A stretch of 64,000 nt of DNA from Triplophysa rosa (Eukaryota; Chordata; Actinopteri; Cypriniformes; Nemacheilidae): NCBI RefSeq assembly GCF_024868665.1, contig NC_079912.1:19870758-19934757 (forward strand). Reading direction: 5' to 3'. The notes under the pieces were generated by a model, which was given only the letters and a program-made list of their open reading frames with translations, was not told the DNA's origin and did not search any database. Position numbers and translations under genes: made by a program. Below, piece after piece: positions 13,663 through 25,371 of the stretch (position 1 is the first letter of the stretch; every line of letters begins with the position of its first letter).

Positions 13663-16600
13663 ACTACCAAGTGAACTTGAAACTGAGAACACACAGACAC
13701 AGACACTGGTGACCATAACTCACAAAAAGTATAAAACACACAGGCTGTTGTCATGCAGTTGCCAGGGTGTTCTGAGGGGTCAAAAGTCAAAAAAGCACAA
13801 CTCCATCTTTGTGATATTCTGCCTCAGGTCCCGTTCATTGTTCTGTACATCTATGAAGTTTTTCATCCGTTAATTCTCCCTGCATTACGCAGGTAAGATG
13901 ATTAAACTTTCATATCCCCGACTGTGAGTTTACAGGAGATTATTTTGCTTCAAAAGATGTTTGGAATGCTCAGTAGCCTATTTGTTCTTCGTCTGTATCT
14001 TTCAACCGATAACTCAGGAATGTTATCTTTTATTTTGGGAACATTGTAGAATAGGTCTTGTTGAACTTTTGACTACTCGCCCTTCGGTGACTGCGTTAGT
14101 AAACGCTCGATACACAATAGAACAGATTCAAAGTTTTCAGTTGAAATAAAAGTAAATAACAACGTAAAGAAATGAAACAGAAATGTTTGTTTAATGGGTT
14201 AGCACTATAGACTACAGAAGTACATGGAAAGGATGAAATAGCAAACTTGCATTCTTGAATTTCACATCATAAGATGCTTAAAGTGATGTGATATCTAAAA
14301 GTTCAGTCCAGAACATCACGTGTCACTACTGCTGCATCATTCTATTTCTGTGCATATTGAGTTCATGCACTTATTCATTAACATTGGCACTGTGTCCTAA
14401 TTTGCAAAACAGGTCGAGGGAAGAAAAAGCAGCAATCTGCAGAAATATCGCTCGAGGGCAAATAACCCCCCACCACACACACACACTTTCTCTCGCTCTC
14501 AAATATAATATCCCTGATGTTCTGCAGTATATTTTCTGTCCTGACACGTCATCAATGGTCTGAGTATAAGCCACACTGTAGACACAGTTCTCTCAGCATA
14601 TTTGGATTGTGTTTTAGCACCGTCGTGTGAAATGAGCGCAGGAGGCCGTAGAAAGACAAAGTCAAGGACAAAAACACATCTCCCTTAATATTTGAACTTA
14701 TCTCATGGTATTTTTATGTGTTGTCGTATATTCTGTCCTTCCTTCCTACTTGTATCAAAACAAACAAAGTTAGGCTAAAATGTTCAAACTTGTGACATTG
14801 TCACAGCTTGTTGGAAAAAACGAGTTGGCAAAGACTTCTGTGTTTGTTCTGTGCGTTTATTATGGTGAAGAACTGCCTACACAGACAGAAGGAGACAGTC
14901 TGGTGGTGACCGAGTTTGCTTTATTTGATGTGCTGTTTCAGTGAACAAAATATATACGGAATCTACCAAAGTATGGGAATTGACAGTAATAATATGAATG
15001 CTGGTGCAGCTGTCTGTGTCACAGATTAAACTGAACCATCAGAAATCTGCTTCAAGCTAACACTGAATTGAGTTCATATAGCTTCACCCTGTCTTTTGAT
15101 TCTGAATTACATAAATATTGATGAATCTGTACACGCACACAAACTGTGTATATTTACAGTTCTCAGTGTCCCGTCTGCAGCTCAGGAGAAATCATGGCTG
15201 ATCGATGCAGCGCAAAACTGCAGACCAAACCAGTTTACTGCAGCACACACACGCACGCACGCACGCACGCACGCGCGCACACACAATATTATTCATTTCT
15301 AGTTCATGCCATCCAGAACAACTGAAGTTTCTTATCGGAGTTACTTGTCAAATCTGTCATGTTTTAAAACTCTACCTCTGTTTTTTAGACTAGTCTTTAC
15401 TGTAATATCAGTATTAACAGAGTCACAACTGATTCATATCTAAAGGATTTAAGTCCAGACTGTTTGTGGACCAGCTGTACGGTGGTTTACTGATGAAGAT
15501 GGATGTTGCAGCTTTCTGGCGGCCGCGTGCAAACTATCAATAACTGAGCGAGCCATCTGTATAATGAGAGACCTGCAGGCTTTGCGGACCGCTTCCAATT
15601 CTCCATTCCACCAGATCGGATGCTGCTGTTACCACCAACAAGCCACAATTGTTTTCATGTAGAAAAGCTGCACACTTGGGCCAAAAACATGTATTTACAC
15701 AGATGGAAAGCCTCATAATTGAAGCAGAACGCAGAGGAACGGTGTGTGAGCATATTTGCATGAGGTTAGTCTCTAAACCCACCGTTAATGACTAAATGAA
15801 ATGACTTTGAGTATTTATTGGTTTCACTAAATGAGAACTCGTCCTCTGTGCCGTAACATTTACACTTGGTCTCTTGGGTTATTGTACCAAATACACCGTC
15901 AACGCTTCTTGCATTATTTGCATTCGATTTACATTACACCAGCACCAACACACGTCACGAACTGTTCTAGGTACAGCAGACCTTGTGCAATGTTCTGACA
16001 ATCAGATCAATAAAATAGTCATATGTATATGTACTTGAATACTTGTGTGCAGCTCACGTGGCCTTTGGCTCCTGTATGATTGAAGTGTGTTGAGTGCTCA
16101 TCTGGTTTACAAACATATCGACTGAATGAATGAACACAGAAAGTACTACAGTCGACTACACTGAGCCAGACCTGTTCACCATATAGACCTGTTTGCATAA
16201 ACATGTTTGCATATTTAGTGAAAAGTGTCCGTGTGTCCCTTTTAAAGGTCCAGTGTGTATTTTTTCGGAGGATCTATTGACAGAAATGCAATATAATAAA
16301 CATAACTATGTGTTCAGAGGTGTATAAAGACCTTTTGTAAAACGGTCAGTTCTGGTCCTTGATTCTGATTGGCTGAGCGGAGTTCTAAGCCGTTATAAAA
16401 TACCTCAATATATAACAGCTGACCACCTTACATAGCCTAAATATCACTTTATTTACTTTATTTTATGAAACCTTGCTAAGCATATGGAATAACCGTTTTA
16501 TAAAAGCAATAAGCCCCGCGAAGCAGTGGGTTACAGTGCATTTTATAACAGCTACGGGGTTTTAGGCACTCCGCTTCGCTTCGTGCCACAACGCCCTTAG

Positions 16601-19284
16601 CTGTTATAAAATGCACTGTAACCCACTGCTTCTTGGGGCTTATTGCTTTAACATAATGAAGCGGTATGTTTTTCTTATCTTAGAAAGCTATTTCTATCTA
16701 CATACACCACGGGTCCCCTTACATGGAACGTTGTTTCTACAGTAGCCCTAAAGGGACAAACTGCTCTAGAACGCGTTTCATAAATACATTACGTCCTTCA
16801 GCAAAGAAGTGAAAACATGACAATATCTTACTTCTGTGTCAGCCACCGTAGTGCTTCGAAAGAGAGGTGTGGAGTGAGACATTGGTCGCAATTCGCAACC
16901 TCAATGCTAGATGCCGCTAAATATCATACACTGGACCTTTAAAGCGACAACGAGCTACTCCTGCTCACTGTTGCCCCACGTGGTTGATAAGCGGAACTGT
17001 CTGTTTACAGTGACGTAAAAACTGTCCCAAAGATTTCCTGCTGGCAGCTCAATACACGTGAGTTTGTTTACAAAGCCGACGGACCCGATTATAAAGTGTG
17101 AACCGGTGGTGCGCCAATGACACAGACTAATAACAAATACGTTCAAAAGTACAGTACAGTATTGTGGAATCAGTTTGTGCAATGCTGACTATGTATAAAT
17201 ATAAATAAATTCAAATAAATTCAATTTTATTTATATAGCACTTTTCACAATGTGCATTGTCTCCCGGTGGTTTATTTAGCATATTTTGCATTAAGTGAAT
17301 GCTTGGCTGAAAGATGTGTCTTTAATCTAGATTTAAATTGGGAGAGTGTGTCTGACCCTGGAATAGTATCGGGAAGGCTATTCCAGAGTTTAGGTGCTAC
17401 GTATGAGAAAGCTCCGCCCCCTTTGGTGGATTTAGTTATTCTAGGTGTTATCAAAAGTGCAGAGTTTAGAGATCTTAGAGAGCGTGATGGGTTGTAGTGT
17501 GGTAGACGCTCTGTTATGTAGGTAGGGGCTAAAGCGTTTAGGGCTTTATAAGTAATTAAAAGAACTTTAAAGTCAATACGACACTTAATGGGTAACCAGT
17601 GAAGGGTTGATAACATTGGGGTTATGTGATGGTATTTTCTGGACCTGGTTAGAACTCTGGCAGCTGCGTTCTGAACTAACTGTAGTTTGTTTATTGATGA
17701 TGCAGGACAACCACTAAGCAGTGCATTACAGTAGTCAAGTCTTGAGGTCTAATATAACGCTGAGGTCTTTAACTATTTGTTGGAGTAACAGTGCAGCCTT
17801 CAATTTGCAGGTTATAATCCGAAATATTCTGCTCACGTGTCTTTGGTCCGATAAGTAATATTTCTGTTTTATTAGAATTTAAAAGAAAGAAATTACAAGT
17901 CATCCAATGCTTTATATCGTCGATGCACTCTACCAATTTGGATAGTTGGAAGGAATCATCTGGTCTTGATGAGATATATTAAAGCAATAAGCCCCAAGAA
18001 GCAGTGGGTTACAGTGCATTTTATAACAGCTAAGGGCGTTGTGGCACGACGCGAAGCGGAGTAACAGTGGAAGCTAATTCCATGTTTTCTAATAATGTTT
18101 CCAAGGGGCAGCATGTATATGGAGAATAGCAAGGGTCCTAAAACCGATCCCTGAGGTAATCCATCATTTACTTGCGTTAGATTTGATGATTCCCCATTTA
18201 AATGGACAAATTGATGTCTGTCTGATAAGTAAGATCTGAACCATTGTAGTGCCTGTCCCTGAATACCGGTATAATTGTGTAAGCAATCTAGAAGTATTTT
18301 ATGGGCTACAGTATGGAACGCAGCACTAAGGTCAAGCAGGACTAGGAGTGAGATGTTACCTAAATATATATAAAGTGTTTTTAGGTTATATAACGATAGC
18401 TGTAATCTTTGCACTATATACAGTGTGCTCTGCAGTGTGCATTAAGTGTTATGTACTGTAAGAATGCCAGACTCCAAAGTTTGATGTTCAGTCATCCTGA
18501 TTTCATCAGGAGCCACAAAGTCTCTCACTGACATACATTCATTAGATGGAGAAAGTAGATAGAGCACATAAACATGCACCTAATGACGTGCTAAAAACTA
18601 AGCGAGACAGCTATGTGTCTCACACTCATACCGGAGGAGATTTTACAGATGTCAGAACACACACCCTTCCATTCAAGTGCAGAACATCACATTTAGTGTT
18701 AGGTCTGTCATTTCCATTGGACGTTTAGGATGAACTGAGGGTTGCCATTTTAATTCCTCTGAAAAAGTTGAAGTGATTATAATTTTTGGTAATGCATGCA
18801 AAGATGCAAGTCACGGTGTCATGAGGTCAAACGTGTGGTTGTGTTCCTGCAGTGTCACACATTTCAGCCAGCATCCATTAATGTAAATACACAGACTCAT
18901 TAAATGCTTAAAGGGATAGGTGACCCGAAAAAGAAACGACCTCATGTTGTTTAAAACCTGTATGTGGTATGTGGATCACAAAAGAAGATATTTTGAGAAA
19001 TGTCTCAGTGGTTTTGTGTTCATACAATGGAAGTCAATAAATGTCAGTGTTGTTTGGTTATCGACGTTCTTCAAAATATCTTCTTTTTTGGGTGAACTAT
19101 CCAAAGTGTGAAGTGTGTGTATGAGAAGATGTCGTCATTCACTTACCAGCACAATGTTGAATCTCTCCTCTAATTCCTCCTCAGGTGGGATGGGGAGTTT
19201 AGGGGCCTGTGCCTGTTTCGCGCTGAATGGCCGTTTAACATCCCGTGCCGGGGACATCTCCAGACTCCCCGCTGCGTTCCCCAT
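4218..19284 (-). CDS. fmnl1: Formin-like protein 1 (5' part; C-terminal FH2 exons lie left of the window)
   Basis: A Diaphanous-related formin, a Rho-GTPase-regulated actin nucleator and elongator acting at the cell cortex. Seventeen coding exons join in frame (about 661 codons): 19284-19147, 12129-12046, 11773-11693, 11618-11545, 11436-11353, 9320-9198, 8898-8811, 8738-8662, 8589-8496, 8191-8117, 7668-7558, 7209-7060, 6815-6735, 6030-5814, 5696-5517, 5417-5293, 4420-4218. The start MGNAAGS matches the N-myristoylation signal of FMNL1. The GBD/FH3 region carries [35 protein letters not shown] and [14 protein letters not shown] coiled coil lies in exons 13-14. A short FH1 lies in exon 15, with runs of 5-7 prolines. 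FH2 begins in exons 16-17 (LLNWQAL, then [14 protein letters not shown]). The last donor (GTGCGT) leaves phase 2, so the rest of FH2 lies beyond position 1. FMNL1 fits better than FMNL2/3 because of the MGNAAGS start, and 17q21-type neighbours agree. Confidence 0.9.
6031..6345. repeat. CA microsatellite plus teleost interspersed repeat, copy A (fmnl1 intron)
   Basis: A CA/CG microsatellite (6034-6087) runs into a copy of a dispersed fish repeat. That repeat contains GTGGGGACA, a TTTTTATACTGTACAAACTG stretch, a CCCTATCCCTA stretch and a GGTCCCCAC end. The copy is more diverged than the two at 6363-6630 and 13291-13513. It lies just upstream of fmnl1 exon 14. Confidence 0.7.
6363..6680. repeat. 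Teleost interspersed repeat, copy B, with trailing CA microsatellite
   Basis: This copy has the same architecture as copy A: GTTGGGTTTCCATG at one end and CCGTAGGGTTTACCC at the other, then CA repeats to about 6670. It is nearly identical to copy C in fmnl1 intron 1, apart from a 44-bp segment present here and absent there. It lies between fmnl1 exons 13 and 14. Confidence 0.7.
7706..7971. mobile_element. Palindromic MITE, TTAA-ended, in a fmnl1 intron
   Basis: Two arms are inverted copies of each other. AGTTCACCC..AATTCTGTCATCATTTACTC on the left mirrors GAGTAAATGATGACAGAATT..GTGAACTATCCCTTTAA on the right. An AAGATATTTTGAA / TTCAAAATATCTTC pair lies inside. This is an abundant cyprinid-type hairpin MITE, and further copies occur at 18908, 21132, 35341-36016, 58953 and 59340. 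Confidence 0.75.
10534..11250. repeat. Split TIR-element fragments flanking a LINE/SINE-like 3' tail
   Basis: The segment from about 10608 to 10740 carries TCAATTTATTGTCATTGCAC and ACAAGGCAACGAAATG, a motif set common in fish retroposon tails. On either side are fragments of a terminal-inverted-repeat element. CTATTCCCTATATAGCGAATG lies at about 10545 and an inverted GGGCGAATTC / CACTACATAGGAGAC stretch lies at about 11218-11250. I see no gene here. It lies in fmnl1 intron 5. Confidence 0.4.
12348..12718. mobile_element. Short DNA transposon with 14-bp terminal inverted repeats
   Basis: The left end CTTATTACACGGCT (about 12349) is the exact reverse complement of the right end AGCCGTGTAATAAG (about 12705-12718). 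The 370-bp interior has no coding capacity, so this is a non-autonomous element. The flanks did not show a clear target-site duplication. It lies in fmnl1 intron 1 close to exon 2. Confidence 0.6.
13183..13655. repeat. CA microsatellites enclosing interspersed repeat copy C
   Basis: A CA/CG tract (about 13183-13290) is followed by copy C of the same dispersed repeat (13291-13513) and a second CA/CG tract (to about 13655). Copy C lacks 44 bp present in copy B. The long open frames here on both strands are His/Thr- or Val/Cys-rich translations of the microsatellite and are not genes. It lies in fmnl1 intron 1. Confidence 0.8.
15246..15285. repeat. CACG/CA microsatellite in fmnl1 intron 1
   Basis: A tandem run of ACGC units is followed by CA units, about 40 bp in all. 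The surrounding intron from about 13660 to 16330 shows no exon or element that I recognise. Confidence 0.8.
16335..16655. mobile_element. Hairpin MITE with ~50-bp inverted arms
   Basis: Arm 16503-16553 (starting AAGCAATAAGCCCCGCGAAG) is repeated in reverse complement at 16599-16649 (ending GGGGCTTATTGCTTTA). The loop is about 45 bp. The left part carries the GATTCTGATTGGCTGAGCGG and GTTATAAAATAC motifs seen in fish MITEs. A fragment of this element is inserted in the L2 copy at 17981-18061. It lies in fmnl1 intron 1. Confidence 0.7.
17215..18425 (-). mobile_element. 5'-truncated L2/CR1-type LINE with internal MITE fragment
   Basis: The minus strand encodes a broken reverse transcriptase. [20 protein letters not shown] and [20 protein letters not shown] (about 18365-18100) come first, then the C-terminal [20 protein letters not shown] region (17616-17280). 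The 3' tail TTCAATTTTATTTATATAGC is typical of fish L2-like LINEs. An 80-bp MITE fragment (17981-18061) interrupts the RT and puts it out of frame. It lies in fmnl1 intron 1. Confidence 0.88.
18908..19102. mobile_element. Palindromic MITE copy (TTAA type)
   Basis: Starts TTAAAGGGATAGGTGACCC and ends GGGTGAACTATCC. The AAGATATTTTGAGAAATG and TTCTTCAAAATATCTTC pair forms the inner hairpin. It lies immediately downstream of fmnl1 exon 1. Confidence 0.7.
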
Positions 19285-20899
19285 GGCCGTGTTCCAGAGT
19301 CACTCACACAGGTAAACACATACAGTCCAGATCATCTAAATCTCGTTCAGTGAACCTCTACGACTAGACCCAACACATCCTGACCGACTCTGACAACTTC
19401 AATGTGAGCTTTTGTTTCGTCTGCGGTTCAACGGAGGGTCGGTGTGGGCACACAGTGGGATAGAATCCAACTCAAATCATTGAGAAATCTGCTTGTGTGG
19501 AGGTGGTCGTGAAGATATCCAATGTGCCGAGTGACCGTGCAAAACACCATGAGTTTAACGTACATACAGTAGTTATGATGAAGTTTCTGAGATCAAGCCA
19601 GAAATCCCTAAAGAGTCGTCTGATACTGTCCAGTCTGACAAAATGAAGAACAAACAGGTCTTTTATAATTGAATGAAAAAGATGCAGATAATGCAAATCA
19701 ATTCGAGATTAGCTAAGAAAAGAATGAAATGAGTCTGATGGATGCAGATGTTTGAGTTCCTGAAGAGCAGAAAAGAGCAAAAGAGAAGTTTACAGCAAAA
19801 ACAGCACACTAGATTTTAGACACACAGAAACGTCTTCCTCTCGTATGTCTGGTTTTATCCGTGTGGTCCAGCAGCTGGCCTTCTCACACTGGTCTCCAGA
19901 CGCGACATCTCTGTGCTTCATCCTGAGTGATTCAGGTTGGGAGGAGAGACGAAACGGGAGGAAAGACAGGAGGAGGGAGGCTTCTGGGTCCTAGTGCTGT
20001 ATCCGTATTCTCTCATTTCTCTCTCGCTCTCTCTGTTATATGAACACTTGTTCCTTACTCAAATATCCACCTACAACCAGACTCTCATGTTACCTGTTGG
20101 TTGCTATGAACACATTGCATTATACTTCATTTCGGCTTGGCCACAGAAAAAACCTTTTTCAACTTTGTGTGCATAGTGTATTTAGTCAAAGGAGCGATGC
20201 AAAGTGTGGGCAAAAAAGATTATGCATGATAAATGTCAGACTGGATCATCAGGTGCATTCGGTGATGCCAATAGTCTTACTAGACAGCCCATTATTTTTG
20301 TTCTAAGTGTTCTGTAGCTCCTTTGCAAGACAAATGGTAACCCATAGTAACCAGAATAAATGTGACAGCCTCATCAGAGGAATCGACTGAATGAAGTTAC
20401 TTTACTCTGCATCTGAGGATTTTTATGTATACACCACTGTTCTAAAGTTTGGAGTTAAAAAGATTTTTTAAATGACTTAAACAAGGTAGCATGCAATAAA
20501 TCACAAACGGCACAAAATATGAGTAAAATGTAACATTTTTATTTTATTGTTGTTTGAAAAAGTATTTTTTAGTTAATTTTACAATCAAATCTGTATCTAT
20601 ATTGACAGGCCCATTTTCAGTATCACTTCATTGTATTGTCCACTTCATTTTATTATTTTTCACAAGTTAAAAATGAAAATGAAAAATAGAAAAGCAGGTA
20701 TTTATGAACTTTTAAAATTCACTAAGACATAATTTATTCTTTATTAAAACTGAATATCAATGAGGTTTCAAGCATAAAAACATATTCTGCAGTCACTGCA
20801 GTTGTTTCATCAAGGACGTGAATTCAGAACTGAGCAATGGCGCCATGTAGTGATTCTCCTGCACATTTGCACCATCCTTTGAGGCTCGATGGCTTTGGA

Positions 20900-22589
20900 C
20901 AGGGCCGTGCAGAGACCTTTAAAGGGGCAGGTGCTCAAAGTATAAAAGGGGCACATGGAACAAGGCTTTAAATATGGCTGTGCTCAAAACATCAATACAG
21001 CAATACTGTATATAGCGATGCATTCCTTGCCGTGTACGTGATATCAATACGGATGCTTCTGTAATTGATAAAGCAGCAAATGCCATGATGCTGGGATTAT
21101 AAATTTAAGTGAATAAAGTTGTCCAAAAACCTTAAAGGTATAGTTCACCCAAAAATGAAAATTCTTTCATCATTTACTCAACCTCAGATTATTCCAAACC
21201 TGTGTAAATGTTTTTGTTCTGTTGAACACAACAAAAGATATTTGGAAGAATGTCAGTAACCAAACAGATCCACCCCCCATTTACTGCCATGGTATAGGGA
21301 AAATAAATACTATGGGAGTCAATGGGGGATGGATCTGTCTAGTTACTGACACTTTTCCAAATATCTTAGTTAATGTTGAGGGGGCTGCTGGGGATGTTGT
21401 AGAAAAAATAGTTTTGTCATATTAAAAATATAATTCTGATAATGATAATAAAAAAGCGTTGATAAGTATAAGTCGAAGGATGAGAAAATCAGAATAAGGC
21501 CATGCTCAGACTTGACTTCTTTTTCGAAGCTGCTAGCGTCTGTTTTACATTATAATCCTAGTAATTTATTTGTCCTACAACAAATAAAGTGTGAAACATA
21601 ACTCAAATAAAAGTTATATAATGTGAGGAAAATAAAATAAGCTTTTTAAAGAGGTTTTGTCATGTACACATGCCAGCTTCAGTCGCAAGGTGCGCTTCCA
21701 AGCACTGCCGGCAAGACGCCCAAATCACTTGCCAACACTAAATACAAATAACAAAATGCACGTTTTGTTTTTCCACATGTTTTAGATCATGCATGTATTC
21801 AGATGTTTCTGTGAACACATTTGAAACTCACTCTTTCCACACAGTATGTATACACTCTGCGCAAAGCAGCGTCACCGTCAAACACCTGACTAACTATTAT
21901 TTAGAATAAACTACTACTTCACAAAATCAAAATAAATCAACTAAAAGATGTTTACATTGTTTTAAATTATTATTATTAATATTTCCCTTGCCGCGCCCCC
22001 CCCCCTGGTCTTTTATTGGTGACAACTGCTAACAACGTGTACAAAATATCCACGTTCTCAAAGAGAATTAGAATTCTTGTCGAATCAAAATGGTTGCACC
22101 CGATCTGATATAACACCAAATTTGCTGTTATTGGCACACTTTGTAGTAAATGCCTACACAAAGCTGACCGTTTTTCACACTTTAACTCCTGTACAGTACA
22201 TTTCCCACTATAATCTATTTTCTTAGTTAAAACCAGTAATCTATAACATATAATATAATATTAACAGTAGCCCAGATATCAAGGGAGTACATGAAACCTA
22301 TTGAATCAATGTTAAACCTGTTGATTTGTCAATGTAAATGCATCAATTTAACTTCTGGCCCGCAAATCATGTTGATTATTGTTAAAATGCAATAATGGCT
22401 TTGGCTTTTCATAGAGTTGTACTCTAGCATAGTACAACACAACATATACAGTAGATGAACATATTTACTGAGTGCTACAGTGTGACAAGGCATTCCTAAG
22501 AGCGTGTGCTGTCTTCTCCTGCCCCAAACCTTAGTGCCCTTTTTGTTTGTTTCCGCCACTGCCCCCAAAAATGTGTGTGCAGGGCCCTG
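20900..22589. mobile_element. Possible hAT-like non-autonomous element
   Basis: The left end reads CAGGGCCGTGCAGAG and the right end, in reverse complement, reads CAGGGCCCTGCACAC, as in hAT terminal repeats. The flanking 8-bp sequences do not match, so the ends may be imprecise. The interior is AT-rich with no transposase frame and contains a nested palindromic MITE at 21132-21368. Confidence 0.45.
21132..21368. mobile_element. Palindromic MITE copy (TTAA type), nested in the hAT-like element
   Basis: TTAAAGGTATAGTTCACCC starts the left arm. The paired inner arms are AAAAGATATTTGGAAGAATG and CCAAATATCTTAG. The right arm is truncated. Confidence 0.7.
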
Positions 22590-22636
22590 AGTGCAACCAT
22601 TAGCAGATACATACAGTTTGTGATGAATTAACTTTT

Positions 22637-22690
22637 TGTAATGCATCTGTTGAGGACATTGAACACTTGTTTTATTATTGCTGTTAATTG
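22637..22690 (+). mobile_element. Remnant of a LINE 3' end (CCHC-like motif)
   Basis: Translation gives CNASVEDIEHLFYYCC followed by a stop. This resembles the cysteine/histidine motif near the C-terminus of L1/Tx1-type fish LINE proteins. The upstream sequence shows no matching RT, so only a fragment remains. Confidence 0.4.
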
Positions 22691-23392
22691 TTATTGATGA
22701 AAGAGGATTGTTTGGTTTTTTGTTTATACTTTATATGTATTTCTGTATATTTGGAAAGAATTTAGATAATTGATAATTGGCGTTAGATAGTGTAATTTAA
22801 GGTAATTATATGGCGAGATTTTGCACCACTTCCGGCCGTAGCTGGATCCCTTCTAGCCACAACAGAAGTTTAATAAAAAAAAAACGAACCGGCGAACCGG
22901 AAGTCTTGATATGCAAGGCATAATGAGTAATTTCGCATGTGGAAAGGTGGATAGGTAAAGATGTTAGAATTGTCTTATTGTCTAAAAAGTGTGCCTACAA
23001 TATGTAGCGAAAATTGTGCCTAAACTTAACAAACAAATCCAGCGTTTTGCAAACAAACGCAACCTTTTAGGCAAAAGAAATAAACTCTGAAACAAACAGA
23101 AAGCGTTTTACACATACATAATGCAATTCGATAGAAAATGTAAGATATAAATGTACTGTGTTTAAGTCTCTCCTTTTTATGAGATTCTCTCAGCTTGATT
23201 TTCCTCACAAATGGGACCGTGCAGATTTTCTCAGTTTTGCAACTTCTCCCAAAACAGCAGATAGTTCAATTGTTTGACTTACATTTATATTACAGTTTTT
23301 TGTGCTGGTTTATTTTATTGTAAAAAAATTGCCCAATTAGCTTGAAATAGCCAAAAAATAGCAGCATTCATTTGAAACCTAAATAGGCTAAT

Positions 23393-23896
23393 TGTCAGGA
23401 TCCTGTCCGGTGTTTTCGAGCCTTGTGGACAGGGTCGTGACAGTACCATGTCTTGCGTGTGTTACGTCTTGTGTGGGGGTACGTGGCAGTTTGTTTTGAC
23501 ATTGCGCCATGTGTCCTCCTGTCTCTTGCCTTGGCCCCGCCCCCCTTGTTTCCCGGTTAATCTCCCCGTTAGTGTTTATCCCCTTATAGTGTTCCCCTTT
23601 ATAAGCCCAGTGAATTCCTCGTCCTGTGTCAGATCATTGTTGTATTTGCCGTTCCTCGTCTTGCCCTGCGTTACCCTCATCTGGAACTTTGTCCTTGCTG
23701 TGATCCTGTCGTGTTTCGTGAAGTATACGTTTTTGTTTCTCTTTGAGTCCTTGATTTTATTCCCCCTCGTGGGAAGTGTTCTGATTGTTTTATTATGAAG
23801 AATTCCTGTTTTGCCCCATTGTGTGTTTTGTGTTTACGTTTAATAAAAGTTTTTTGGTTATTTAGCTGTCTGGGTTCTCTGTCCGCAACCCTGACA
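23393..23896 (+). mobile_element. Solo LTR of an LTR retrotransposon with 5-bp target duplication
   Basis: The 504-bp unit begins TGTCAGGATCC and ends CAACCCTGACA, the TG...CA ends expected of an LTR. It is flanked on both sides by CTAAT (23388-23392 and 23897-23901), a clean target-site duplication. TTTATAAGCCCAG inside (about 23600) looks like a TATA box, and AATAAAAG near 23841 looks like a poly(A) signal. No internal gag/pol region is present, so this is a solo LTR left by recombination. The ORF on its plus strand is not a gene. Confidence 0.88.
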
Positions 23897-24138
23897 CTAA
23901 TGGCAACCAAACAATGTAGACGACTGACTGAATCAACTGCCACAACGATTTATTTGCTTTTTCATCTTTTATAGCCTAGAAAACTCTCTACTTTAATGCC
24001 ATAGTGTTCAGACAAAATGTTAAATACTTTTTATCTATGAGTTGCTATGGATAAATCAAACATATGTATCAATGCAACTTTCATGCAGAAAAATCACTAA
24101 AAACCGAGTCGCATCTCAGAAAGAGCGCAAAATACTAT

Positions 24139-24482
24139 TGTAGCGAGGAAGGCGGGGCGAGAGCCGTGGGGCGGGGCCGGCGGCGTAAGTGGCAGGGATA
24201 TGATTGCTACATATGCATAATGTCTGTTTGTATATTGCTTCTAATTCGTTTGTATTAGTTTATTATGAATTTTGCTGCCCTCTAGTGGCCGTTTGTGCTG
24301 CACCCCAAACGGCGCGGGGATGACGGCGACTAATGCGAGCTTGTGGGGCTGAACAAGCAGCTTTCCCCCGATTTAGTCCTTGACTTTCCCCCCACAATTG
24401 TTACTTTTAACTTCTTTAATAAATCTTCCCTAGTTGAATTGGGTTTTTGAGGTTTTCCTTAATGGTGTTATGTTGGTGTACA
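24139..24482 (+). mobile_element. LTR-like GC-rich repeat (probable second solo LTR)
   Basis: The unit starts TGTAGCGAGGAAGGCGGGGC and ends GTTGGTGTACA, giving matching TGTA...TACA ends. AATAAATC near 24419 could be its poly(A) signal, and CCCTCTAGTGGCC lies in the middle. I could not find a target-site duplication, so the boundaries are tentative. Confidence 0.5.
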
Positions 24483-25371
24483 TAACAATGATGTTATTAG
24501 ATTATATCCGTTTCCATAGCTGTAGTTTACGTAGCTTATTACGCGGACTTACAAAAATGCTGTTACAGTAATTATTTGTCTTTTAGCTTATTAGCTGTAA
24601 AGTGGAAGCACTGGTAGCTTAAGTCTTTTTTTATCACAACTTACCTTCACACATAAGGCAAAAAACCTGGAAAGGGCTGCTGCCTGCCTCCTGACCTGCA
24701 ATTGTTTTCAATAAATATATTTGTTAGACAGAGCTGTGCACAAACATGAATATTTATTCATTTATTTTTAAAAAAGCATTTTCTCTCGATGAATAAGAAG
24801 TGCAGGTGCTCCAGCCTCCAGTGATTGGTCCTAAAAGTTCTTTTCAGAGGACCCATCAGCCTGTAATGAAGAGAGAAGCCTGTGCTTTCTGTGCTCTACC
24901 CATTATTTTTACATTGTCTGTTTGTTTTAAAAAAACATATAGTAAAACCCCTTATAATTGGAGTGATATCAGTATGAATGTGTTGTTTAAACATTTCTTC
25001 ATAGCCTACAACCTTGCTCAGAAGGTGCACAGCTTCACCATTCTGTGATGTTTTTCCACAATTAAGAAGATTCTCTTTAAAAATACAAGACGACAAAAGT
25101 GCAGATCGACGTTTATTTGCATTTATATAAAACACCATTATATAATAATATAACAATTTGTAAAAGCACTTTGTTCAGGGGTAGATAGGGAAAAAAACAA
25201 CAGTATGTTTTCAATGGTATTATTTACAACTTTTTAGTAATGAAACTTAAGATAAACTGAAAATAGAAATTAGAATAAGCATTTCAAAAACGCAGAGATA
25301 ATAAGCTATTTACAGTAAAGCAAATCAGACCATGCATTTTTTTGTTTGTTAAAAGAGAACAGAGAAATGTT

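Larger units (their letters stand above)
19285..25371. other. Intergenic spacer between fmnl1 and ccr10
   Basis: The first few hundred bases should hold the fmnl1 5' UTR and promoter, but I could not identify a TATA box or a non-coding exon with confidence. The rest is a hAT-like element, a MITE, a LINE fragment and two LTR-like segments, each listed separately. TTTATT at 25112-25117 (AATAAA on the minus strand) is a plausible poly(A) signal for ccr10. A second AATAAA overlaps its stop codon. Confidence 0.6.

Noticed and set aside
13136..13873. 245-residue open frame rich in His and Thr
   Set aside because: It is a read-through of CA microsatellites and an interspersed repeat, with matching open frames on the opposite strand.
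17272..17616. 114-residue frame that looks conserved
   Set aside because: It is the C-terminal end of an L2-type LINE protein, not a host gene.
23448..23798. 116-residue hydrophobic frame
   Set aside because: Lies wholly inside the solo LTR and overlaps its TATA-like and R/U5-like regions.
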